Origin: Lachnospiraceae bacterium AM48-27BH
GTDB taxonomy: Bacteria > Bacillota > Clostridia > Lachnospirales > Lachnospiraceae
DNA: 64,000 bases
Direction: 5' to 3'
Assembly (NCBI GenBank): GCA_003478355.1
Contig: QUFC01000001.1
Coordinates: forward strand, 248,001 to 312,000
The translations under genes and the position numbers were made by a program. Below the pieces are notes generated by a model that did not search any database, was not told the DNA's origin, and saw only the letters and a list, made by a program, of their open reading frames with translations. This document shows, in pieces, positions 28,543 through 36,649 of this stretch (position 1 is the first letter of the stretch; every line of letters starts with the position of its first letter).

Positions 28543-29413
28543 AAAGAAAACGATAATATCACAGGGCATCAGCCGTTTCCGCAGCTGGATCCAGGCCGGA
28601 GCCGCTCTGTTGACCAATGTACATCTGCCGAATTTCTTAAGTGGCGGAATCTATCAGGGAGATGGGAAGGCAGTCTGCGTGCCGGGACTGAACTGTTATT
28701 CCTGTCCGGCGGCCTCAGGTGCCTGTCCGATTGGCTCTTTTCAGGCAGTGGTGGGTTCGTCGAAATTCAGCTTTTCCTACTATATAACCGGTTTTTTGAT
28801 TCTGTTTGGCGTATTGCTTGGCCGTTTTATATGTGGATTTCTATGCCCATTTGGCTGGTTTCAGGATCTGCTGCATAGAATTCCTGGGAAAAAGCTGTCT
28901 ACCAAAAAGCTGAAGCCGCTGACATATTTAAAATATGTGGTGCTTCTTCTGACCGTATGTTTCTTGCCTGTATTTGCAGTTAACGATGTGGGAATGGGTG
29001 ATCCGTTCTTTTGTAAATACATCTGCCCGCAGGGAGTTCTGGAGGGAGCAATCCCGCTGTCTGTTGTGAATAAGGGAATACGATCAGCACTTGGAACGCT
29101 GTTTACCTGGAAGCTGGTGATCCTGATCACCGTGATCGTTCTGAGTGTGCTGTTTTACCGTCCGTTTTGCAAATGGATCTGCCCGCTTGGGGCGTTTTAT
29201 GCACTGATGAACAGGGTATCCCTGCTTGGAATCCGGGTGGATGGACAACAGTGTATTTCCTGTGGAAAATGTGCAGGAGTATGCAAAATGGATGTGGAGA
29301 TCACCAAAACACCGGATCATGGAGAATGTATCCGGTGCGGCAAGTGCATCAACGTCTGTCCGGTCGATGCGATCAGCTTTCAATATGGCTTTGGCCGATC
29401 GGAAAAACAATAA
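28526..29413 (+). CDS. NapH/CcoG-like membrane 4Fe-4S ferredoxin
   Basis: About 295 residues with several transmembrane helices. Cysteine motifs in order: CYSCPAASGACP, CGFLCPFGW, CKYICPQG, CKWICPLG, then two classical CxxCxxCxxxC clusters (CISCGKCAGVCK and CIRCGKCINVCP), binding two [4Fe-4S]. It resembles quinol-dehydrogenase membrane proteins NapH/NosR. The start is uncertain: GTG 28526 or TTG 28535, both inside the mini-protein gene, and no ATG fits. It probably carries electrons across the membrane to the following TlpA-like lipoprotein. Confidence 0.85.
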   Translation: MLGLDKKKTIISQGISRFRSWIQAGAALLTNVHLPNFLSGGIYQGDGKAVCVPGLNCYSCPAASGACPIGSFQAVVGSSKFSFSYYITGFLILFGVLLGRFICGFLCPFGWFQDLLHRIPGKKLSTKKLKPLTYLKYVVLLLTVCFLPVFAVNDVGMGDPFFCKYICPQGVLEGAIPLSVVNKGIRSALGTLFTWKLVILITVIVLSVLFYRPFCKWICPLGAFYALMNRVSLLGIRVDGQQCISCGKCAGVCKMDVEITKTPDHGECIRCGKCINVCPVDAISFQYGFGRSEKQ

Positions 29414-29438
29414 AAACATAGAAAATGGAGAAATGGAT

Positions 29439-30350
29439 ATGAAACGATTTCGATTTGCAGCAGTTTGGCTGGCAGCGATGCTTGTGTTCAGTCTTATAGC
29501 CTGTTCACATGCGGAAAATCTGATGACGGAAGAACCGAGTAGTGAGAAAGAGGCTGCAGAGCTGTACCAGAAGCTTATGCAGAGAGAGGAAGAGATCCAA
29601 TCGGAAGCTGCAGAGCTTTGGGAGAAGCTGTTTTTAACCGTAGATAAGGATAATCTTTCAATCACAGACAATAATAATTACGGTGATTTTTTACTGAAGA
29701 TCATTGAAGATGCCAGGGATCAGTTTTCAGAAAAGGAACTGCAGACTCTGAATGACGGAGCGGGGCAGATCAAGAAGATTGAAGAAAAGCTGGCATCCCT
29801 GGAGGAAAAATATCCGGATTGTGTGAGCATGCAGGGCGCAGGTGACAGCGTGGATGCCGCACAAGCAGGGATGGAAAGCAGCGGGAACGGACAGAATCCA
29901 TTTCCTGGTTTTCAGGGCAGGGATCTGGATGGCGCGGAAGTGAACAGCAGCGAGCTCTTTGCAGGCAATACGGTAACCGTGGTGAATTTCTGGTTTACCA
30001 CCTGTAAGCCATGTGTAAGCGAGCTTCCGGAGCTTGAGGCACTTCATCAGGAGCTTGCACAAAAAGGCGGCGCAGTCATAGGAATCAATGCGTTTACGCT
30101 TGATGGAGAGGAAGGGGCGATTTCTGATGCAAAGGATCTTTTATCAAAAAAAGGGGTATCCTATCAGAATATCTGGTTTGCGTCAGACAGTGAAGCGGGG
30201 AAATTTACCAGCGGGTTATATGCATTTCCAACCACCTATGTCGTAGATAACAATGGAAATATCGTAGGAGAGCCGATCGTAGGTGCTGTCACAGCACCGG
30301 ATCAGATAAAAGCACTTCAGGCATTGATCGACCAGGCAATTTCTGGTTAA
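29439..30350 (+). CDS. TlpA-like thioredoxin-fold lipoprotein
   Basis: 303-residue exported redoxin. A lipoprotein signal (MKRFRFAAVWLAAMLVFSLIAC) has the lipobox Cys at residue 22. A helical Glu-rich region (about 30-135) is followed by a thioredoxin domain with active site TTCKPC, the cis-Pro segment FPTTYVVDNNG and FPGFQGRDLDGAEV at the start. ATG 29439 is preferred to 29433 because GGAG lies 8 nt before it. Likely reduced by the upstream 4Fe-4S protein; substrate unknown (disulfide reduction or peroxide detoxification are possible). Confidence 0.88.
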   Translation: MKRFRFAAVWLAAMLVFSLIACSHAENLMTEEPSSEKEAAELYQKLMQREEEIQSEAAELWEKLFLTVDKDNLSITDNNNYGDFLLKIIEDARDQFSEKELQTLNDGAGQIKKIEEKLASLEEKYPDCVSMQGAGDSVDAAQAGMESSGNGQNPFPGFQGRDLDGAEVNSSELFAGNTVTVVNFWFTTCKPCVSELPELEALHQELAQKGGAVIGINAFTLDGEEGAISDAKDLLSKKGVSYQNIWFASDSEAGKFTSGLYAFPTTYVVDNNGNIVGEPIVGAVTAPDQIKALQALIDQAISG

Positions 30351-30391
30351 GGGCTTGACAGAGCGAATGCTTTTGATATATGATTATATCC

Positions 30392-30523
30392 GTAACTATT
30401 CAGTAGGTCTGCGCACATGCTGCGCTGACCGTAAGATACATAGGCTAGAAAGCAAAAATCCCATCAGCGAAGCTGATCTGGAATGGATTTTTGCTCGTAA
30501 CTATGAAGGTACTGAATAGTTAC
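30392..30523 (+). repeat. Intergenic repeat A, copy 3 (132 bp)
   Basis: Full copy with perfect 14-bp terminal inverted repeats GTAACTATTCAGTA / TACTGAATAGTTAC and the same nested internal palindromes as copies at 13122 and 40918. It lies between the redox cluster and the riboswitch. Confidence 0.9.
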
Positions 30524-30532
30524 TTATATCCT

Positions 30533-30630
30533 AAATAAAAGGGAGTAACCTACACTTGGTGATCTGTGTTTGTGGTATCGTCAGTACGATGGAAACATCC
30601 GGTGCCACAAGAAAATGGTGAGACTTTTAT
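30533..30630 (+). promoter_or_regulatory. yybP-ykoY manganese riboswitch
   Basis: Closing stem ATAAAAG (30535-30541) / CTTTTAT (30624-30630); conserved GGGAGTAA after the 5' arm. The second arm has GTGGTA (30572-30577) / TGCCAC (30603-30608), internal CGTCA (30579-30583), GATG-GAAA-CATC hairpin (30588-30599) and CCGG (30599-30602). These match the yybP-ykoY consensus as I recall it. The 3' strand of the closing stem is shared with the terminator that follows, so metal binding would favour read-through into the P-type ATPase. Confidence 0.8.
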
Positions 30631-30663
30631 TGCATGTTTCATGCAATAAAGGTTTCTTTTTTT
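30626..30663 (+). terminator. Riboswitch expression-platform terminator
   Basis: TTTATTGCATG (30626-30636) / CATGCAATAAA (30640-30650), perfect 11-bp stem, 3-nt loop, then GG and a T-rich tail to 30663. It is mutually exclusive with the riboswitch closing stem. Confidence 0.88.
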
Positions 30664-30735
30664 CATTATCGAAGGAATTCTTCATTGCATAAGAGATACA
30701 ATTGGTAAGTATTTAGAAAAAGGAGGAAGAAGATA

Positions 30736-33365
30736 ATGAAAAAAATATACCAACAGACGGTAGAAGAAGTTTTGGATCGTGTAAAAAGCAGAGAATCAGG
30801 TCTTACAGATAAAGAAGTAAAAAGGTCCAGGGAAGCCTGTGGCTGGAATGAGCTGACGGAAGGAAAAAAGAAAAGCATCCTGCAGATTTTTGGTGAACAA
30901 TATAAGGATTTCCTGGTACTGATCCTGATCGCATCGGCAGTTATATCCGGCATACTCGGAGATGTGGAGAGTGCAGCAGTGATCATGATCGTGATCACCA
31001 TGAATGCAGTTTTGGGAACTGTACAGACGGTAAAAGCGGAACAGTCCCTGCAGAGTTTAAAAAAGCTTTCTGGTCCCCAGGCAAAAGTATTGCGCGATGG
31101 TGCAGTTGTCCTGCTTCCTGCAAGAGAACTGGTTGTTGGTGATGTGATCCTCTTAGAGGCAGGCGATATGATCCCGGCAGATGGAAGGCTGATCGAAAAT
31201 GCAAGCCTGAAGGTGGATGAGAGTGCTCTTACCGGGGAAAGCCTTGCTGTTGAGAAAAACATAGATCCAATTTTAGAGGAAGCAGCGCTGGGAGATCGTT
31301 CTAATATGATGTTCTCCGGCAGTTTTGTGACATATGGACACGGCAGAGTGGTTGTAACAGACATCGGAATGCAGACTGAGGTTGGAAAGATCGCGGGACT
31401 TTTAAAAACGACTTCAGAAAAACAGACGCCACTTCAGGTAAGTCTGGAAGAATTCGGAAAGAAGCTGTCGATTTTGATCCTGGTCTTCTGTGGTATTTTG
31501 TTTGCGGTCAATGTGTTTCGTGGTGAGAAGATCAGCAGTGCATTTATGTTTGCGGTAGCCCTTGCGGTTGCAGCGATTCCAGAAGCATTAAGCTCGATTG
31601 TTACCATTGTTCTTTCCTTTGGAACACAGAAGATGGCAAAAGAGCATGCGATCATCCGGAAACTTCAGGCTGTGGAAGGTCTTGGAAGTGTTTCGGTTAT
31701 TTGCTCGGATAAAACAGGAACATTGACACAGAATAAAATGACAGTAGAAGATTATTATATTGATGGGAAACGGATTGCGGCAGCTGCAGTTGATGTCTCA
31801 GATCCGGCCCAAAGCTGCCTCTTATATGATAGTATTTTGTGCAATGATTCTACCAATGAAAATGGGATGGAGATTGGAGATCCAACGGAAACGGCACTGA
31901 TCAATCTGGGAAAGCGATATGGGGTCGAGGCTGCAGAGGTAAGAAGCTTTCCCCTAGAAAAGGAGAAATCCCATTTGACAGCGACCGGAAAATGATGTCA
32001 ACACTTCACCGGATCGATGGCGAGAATCGAATGATCGTAAAAGGTGCGATCGACTGTCTGATGGCACGGACAGAATGGATTTGGACCAGTGCCGGAGTTC
32101 GGGAGCTAACGGAGAAGGACAAGGAGATCATCTGGAAGCAGAATCAGGATTTTTCAATGGAAGGACTCCGGGTACTGGCGTTTGCCTACCGGGATATTCC
32201 GGATAAGCATATATTAACGGCAGAGGATGAGAACCATCTCGTATTCCTTGGACTGATTGCGATGATGGATCCGCCGAGAGAAGAATCAAAGGCGGCAGTT
32301 GCAGAATGTATAAAGGCAGGAATCCGGCCAGTTATGATTACAGGAGATCATAAAATCACGGCAGCTGCGATAGCGAAGCGAATCGGTATTCTCCATGATC
32401 TGTCGGAAGCCTGTGAAGGTGCTGATATTGAAAAGATGAGTGATGATCAGCTGAAGGAATTTGTTCCCCACATTTCCGTATATGCGAGAGTTTCACCGGA
32501 GCATAAGATCCGTATTGTCCGTGCATGGCAGCAGAGAGGGAAAATTGTGGCAATGACCGGTGATGGAGTGAATGATGCTCCAGCATTAAAGCAGGCAGAC
32601 ATAGGTGTTGCAATGGGAGTGACTGGAACCGAGGTTGCCAAGGATGCCGCAGCTATGGTGCTCACAGATGATAACTTTGCAACGATTGTAAAAGCAGTGG
32701 AAAATGGACGAAATCTATATCAGAACATTAAGAATGCGATCCAGTTTCTTTTATCTGGAAATTTTGGAGCAATTCTTACGGTTCTTTGTGCATCGGTTTT
32801 GGGGCTTCCGGTCCCATTTGCACCGGTACATCTGCTGTTTATTAATCTTTTGACGGACAGTCTTCCGGCCATTGCGCTGGGAATGGAACCACATCATGGG
32901 GAAGTGATGAAAGAAAAACCAAGATCTGCTGACGAATCAATACTGACCAGAAATTTTCTTAGCAAGATCGGTTTGGAAGGTCTGGTGATTGGCACAATGA
33001 CGATGATCGGATTTATGACGGGATACCACCAGGACGGTGCGCTGCTTGGAAGCACATATGCGTTTGGAACGCTTTGCCTGGCACGCCTGTTCCATGGATT
33101 CAACTGCAAATCAGATCATCCGGTGATCTTGACAAAGCAGTTTTTGAACAATCCATGGCTTCTGAGCGCATTTGCACTTGGGGCAGCATTCATTACGGCA
33201 GTACTGACGCTTCCGGGACTTCATCATGTGTTTAAAGTGGAGACTCTGGATCTTGTACAGCTTGGTTTTGTATATCTGTATGCATTTGCCAGTATGCTGG
33301 TCATCCAATTACTGAAATGGATCCGTATAAAGTTGAGAAAAGGTGGGAAAAATAGTGGATTTTAG
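30736..33365 (+). CDS. P-type cation ATPase, type IIA-like; likely Mn2+/Ca2+ exporter (frame broken once)
   Basis: 876 residues after repair. Actuator motif DESALTGES, membrane motif AAIPEALSSIVTIVL, phosphorylation site CSDKTGTLTQNKM, hinge MTGDGVNDAPALKQADIGVAMG, six C-terminal membrane segments. The frame stops at 31995; adding one A to AAA at 31966-31968 gives EKEKIPFDSDRKMMSTL and one chain. It resembles calcium-pump family members, but the upstream manganese riboswitch points to Mn2+ export, as known for riboswitch-controlled homologues in lactic bacteria. Overlaps the AI-2E-type gene downstream. Confidence 0.9.
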
Positions 33366-34494
33366 CAACATGTCTATGAAAAAACTTCGGGAACTGATCG
33401 TGTTTACAGCACTTCTTGTGGTGGCTCTGTGGAAGCTTGATGTTGTGCTCGATGTGATCAGAACGATATGGAACATCGTATTTCCGTTTGCACTTGGCGG
33501 GGCGATTGCATTTGTGATCAATGTGCCCATGAGCTTTCTGGAGAAGAAGCTGTTTGATAAGAGCAAAAAAGGCAATAAGACGGGCAGAAAACTGGCAAGA
33601 CCGGTCAGTCTCATTCTTACTGTGGTGTTATTGTTTGGTGTGATCGCCTTAGTGATGCTTGGCGTGATCCCACAGCTGACACGGACCATGGGAAGTCTGA
33701 TGCTGAGTATTGCTGATTTTATTCCGGAGCTGCAGAACTGGGTCCGGGAGTTTTCTCATAATAATCAGGAGATAATGCAGCTGGTAAACCAGCTGCAGTT
33801 TGATCCTGATCAGGCAATCAAGTGGGGAATCGGTATTCTGGGAAATGGTGCAGGAAACATGATGAATACAACGGTATCTGCAGTGGGATCGATTGTGAAT
33901 GGATTAACAACCTTTTTTATCGCCTTTTCGTTTGCCTGCTATATCCTTTTTGAGAAAGAAAAACTGCAGCAGCAGATGAAAAAAGTAGTTTTTGCATTTG
34001 TGCCAGGACAAAAAGCAGATGCTTTTCTGAAGATCTGTTCCCTGACCTACCGGACATTTGCAAGCTTTCTTACCGGACAGTGCCTGGAAGCAGTGATACT
34101 TGGAAGCATGTTTGTCATCACATTAAGTCTCTTACGCATGCCATATGCGCTTTTGATCGGAGTGCTGATTGCATTTACTGCTTTAGTTCCGATCTTCGGA
34201 GCTTTCATCGGATGTGGGATGGGCTGTTTTTTGATCTTTATGGTAAGCCCAAGGCAGGCAATTTTATTTATCATTGTATTTTTACTTTTGCAGCAGATCG
34301 AGGGTAATCTGATCTATCCACATGTGGTTGGAGGCTCCGTAGGTCTTCCGTCCATCTGGGTGCTTGCAGCGGTAACCATTGGTGGAAATCTGATGGGGAT
34401 CGTAGGAATGCTTGTATTTATCCCTATGGTATCTGTATTTTATACAATATTCCGGGAAGTCGTATATCTGCGTTTGAAAAAGCGGCACTTGTGA
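33355..34494 (+). CDS. AI-2E family transporter (PerM/YdiK-like)
   Basis: About 379 residues with several membrane helices and the family pattern: paired N-terminal helices, a soluble central part (ADFIPELQNWVREFSHNNQE), then ALVPIFGAFIGCGMG and QQIEGNLIYPHVVGGSVGLPSIWVL near the end. No ATG at the 5' end: GTG 33355 (preceded by AGGTGGG) or GTG 33343, both overlapping the ATPase end. Co-transcription with the ATPase puts it under the same metal riboswitch. Members transport varied substrates including Na+; no AI-2 role is implied. Confidence 0.85.
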   Translation: MDFSNMSMKKLRELIVFTALLVVALWKLDVVLDVIRTIWNIVFPFALGGAIAFVINVPMSFLEKKLFDKSKKGNKTGRKLARPVSLILTVVLLFGVIALVMLGVIPQLTRTMGSLMLSIADFIPELQNWVREFSHNNQEIMQLVNQLQFDPDQAIKWGIGILGNGAGNMMNTTVSAVGSIVNGLTTFFIAFSFACYILFEKEKLQQQMKKVVFAFVPGQKADAFLKICSLTYRTFASFLTGQCLEAVILGSMFVITLSLLRMPYALLIGVLIAFTALVPIFGAFIGCGMGCFLIFMVSPRQAILFIIVFLLLQQIEGNLIYPHVVGGSVGLPSIWVLAAVTIGGNLMGIVGMLVFIPMVSVFYTIFREVVYLRLKKRHL

Positions 34495-34520
34495 TTTTTT
34501 CTGGCAGATGATAAAATAGT

Positions 34521-34653
34521 GTTACTGTTCACGCGTTGCGCAAACAGCAACGGATTTTGCCGATGCTTCGCATTCTAAATCGGCAAAATCTGTTACCATC
34601 ACCGTATCATACGGCATTTTCAGTTCAGAAAATGCCTACCCGTGTACAGTAAC
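34521..34653. repeat. Intergenic palindromic element C (133 bp)
   Basis: Imperfect termini GTTACTGTTCACG / CGTGTACAGTAAC. Inside is CGGATTTTGCCGAT / ATCGGCAAAATCTG with a short loop, then a smaller hairpin GCATTTTCAG/CAGAAAATGC. The same size and general plan as repeat A but a different sequence. Only one copy seen. It may also serve to end transcription after the AI-2E-type gene. Confidence 0.65.
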
Positions 34654-34720
34654 AAAATGATCCCATGGTTCATGGGTCAGAAGAAAATAGGACAGTAAAA
34701 ATCGGAAGGGCGGAATTGAT

Positions 34721-35362
34721 ATGACAAAAGAGCAGCGGACGCTGGAAATCATCGATCGGTTAAAAAAAGAATATCCAGATGCCAAGTGTACTCTGGATTA
34801 TAAGGAAGCATGGAAATTACTAGTCAGCGTCCGTTTAGCAGCGCAGTGTACAGATGCAAGAGTGAATGTGGTTGTTGCGGGACTGTTTGAAAAATATCCA
34901 TCCGTGGAGGCTTTGGCAGCTGCAGATGTGGAAGAGATTGAGCGGATCGTCAAGCCATGCGGGTTAGGACACAGCAAAGCAAGAGATATCAGTGCCTGCA
35001 TGAAAATGCTGAGGGATGAGTATGGAGGGCAGGTACCGGATGATTTTAATGCCCTGTTAAAGCTCCCGGGGGTAGGACGCAAAAGTGCCAATCTGATCAT
35101 GGGTGACGTCTTTGGAAAGCCGGCGATCGTAACGGATACCCATTGTATCCGCCTGGTGAACCGGATGGGGCTGGTAGATGGGATCAAAGAGCCTAAGAAG
35201 GTAGAAATGGCTTTGTGGAAGCTGGTTCCACCAGAGGAAGGAAGCGATTTCTGTCATCGCCTGGTGATGCATGGAAGAGAGATCTGTACAGCCAGAACCC
35301 ATCCATATTGCGAACGGTGCTGCCTTTCCGATATTTGCATGAAAGCAGGCGTAGAAACGTAA
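34721..35362 (+). CDS. nth: Endonuclease III
   Basis: 213-residue base-excision-repair glycosylase/AP lyase. Helix-hairpin-helix LPGVGRKSANLIMG with the catalytic Lys near residue 120 and Asp in VTDTHCIRL near 138. The C-terminal iron-sulfur loop is C-TARTHPY-C-ER-C-CLSDI-C; the first spacing is seven residues where E. coli has six. Normal length. Stands alone upstream of sbcDC. Confidence 0.94.
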   Translation: MTKEQRTLEIIDRLKKEYPDAKCTLDYKEAWKLLVSVRLAAQCTDARVNVVVAGLFEKYPSVEALAAADVEEIERIVKPCGLGHSKARDISACMKMLRDEYGGQVPDDFNALLKLPGVGRKSANLIMGDVFGKPAIVTDTHCIRLVNRMGLVDGIKEPKKVEMALWKLVPPEEGSDFCHRLVMHGREICTARTHPYCERCCLSDICMKAGVET

Positions 35363-35428
35363 GCGCATAATCCAGATTATGAGCCAGGCTGTCTGTAAGC
35401 CTGTCAGGAACAGATGGGAGAATACCGA

Positions 35429-36649
35429 ATGAAATTGATTCATTTATCAGATCTGCATCTTGGAAAACGGGTCAATGAGTTTTCCATGCTGGAAGATCAG
35501 GCATTTATTTTGAAACAGATTTTAGAGATTGCCGACCGGGAAAAGCCGGATGGTGTGCTGCTGGCTGGAGATCTCTATGATAAACCGGTTCCGCCTGCAG
35601 AGGCGGTTGGTCTTCTGGACTGGTTTTTAACAGAATTATCTGTGCGGAAGATTGCTGTATTTGCGATCAGCGGTAATCACGACAGCGCAGAACGTATCGC
35701 CTTTGGTTCCCGGCTGATGGGAGACAGAGGCGTTTTCCTTTCTCCGGTCTACGATGGGACAGTGGAGAAGGTGGAAATGCAGGATGAATACGGAACTGTG
35801 TGTGTATATCTGCTGCCATTTTTGAAACCGGCAGTGGTGCGGGGAGTATGGAAACACAAGTCAGATGGGGAGTCAGAGGCGGAATATGGAGAAGATGCGG
35901 AATATGGAGAAGATGCGGAACATGGAGAAGATACAGCTGTGGATCAGATCCGTACATACGATGATGCACTTCGAAGAGCTGTATCCAGTATCCAGTTAGA
36001 TCTTTCTAAGCGCAATCTTCTGGTTTCCCACCAGTTTGTGACTGGTGCCAGCCGATGTGAGTCAGAGGAGATCTTTGTAGGTGGTCTGGATCAAATCGAC
36101 GCATCGATCTTTGACGATTTTGATTATGTGGCGCTGGGGCATATCCACAGTCCTCAGCATGTTGGCAGGGAAACGGTCCGTTATTGTGGAACGCCTCTGA
36201 AATATTCTTTTTCCGAGGCTGGACAGGAGAAATCAGTTACAGTAGTGGAACTGAAAGAAAAAGGAGATGTTTCTATTTCCACAATCCCATTACGTCCATT
36301 GCGGGATCTGCGTAAGATCAAAGGAACTTATCTGGAAGTGACTTCCAGGGACTTCTATGCCCAAACCAACACCAGCGATTATCTTCAGATCACTTTGACA
36401 GATGAAGAGGATATTCTGGATGGGCTTCAAAAACTGCGGATCATTTATCCAAATCTGATGCAGCTGGAGTACGATAATCAAAGAACCAGGGAAAATCAGG
36501 AGATTTTGCAGGTTCAGGCCATGGAAGAAAAAAGTGAACTGGAATTATTTGAAGAATTTTACCAGCTGCAGAATAATCAGCCTATGAGTGAAGAACAAAA
36601 AGAATTTACCAGCAGGCTGATTCAGAAATTAAAGGAGGAAGGCCAATGA
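35429..36649 (+). CDS. sbcD: Nuclease SbcCD subunit D
   Basis: Mn-dependent nuclease subunit. Metallophosphoesterase motifs LSDLHLGK (residue 6 on), AGDLYD, ISGNHDS and ALGHIHSPQ. About residues 151-168 hold three tandem AEYGED-type hexapeptides (18-bp DNA repeat, 35880-35935), an acidic insert not typical of the family. The start ATG 35429 is supported by GGGAG at 35416-35420. Overlaps sbcC by ATGA. Confidence 0.93.
   Translation: MKLIHLSDLHLGKRVNEFSMLEDQAFILKQILEIADREKPDGVLLAGDLYDKPVPPAEAVGLLDWFLTELSVRKIAVFAISGNHDSAERIAFGSRLMGDRGVFLSPVYDGTVEKVEMQDEYGTVCVYLLPFLKPAVVRGVWKHKSDGESEAEYGEDAEYGEDAEHGEDTAVDQIRTYDDALRRAVSSIQLDLSKRNLLVSHQFVTGASRCESEEIFVGGLDQIDASIFDDFDYVALGHIHSPQHVGRETVRYCGTPLKYSFSEAGQEKSVTVVELKEKGDVSISTIPLRPLRDLRKIKGTYLEVTSRDFYAQTNTSDYLQITLTDEEDILDGLQKLRIIYPNLMQLEYDNQRTRENQEILQVQAMEEKSELELFEEFYQLQNNQPMSEEQKEFTSRLIQKLKEEGQ
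35880..35935 (+). repeat. 18-bp tandem repeat inside sbcD
   Basis: Three consecutive copies of GCGGAATATGGAGAAGAT (one T-to-C change in the third), keeping the frame and encoding AEYGED AEYGED AEHGED. Confidence 0.9.
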
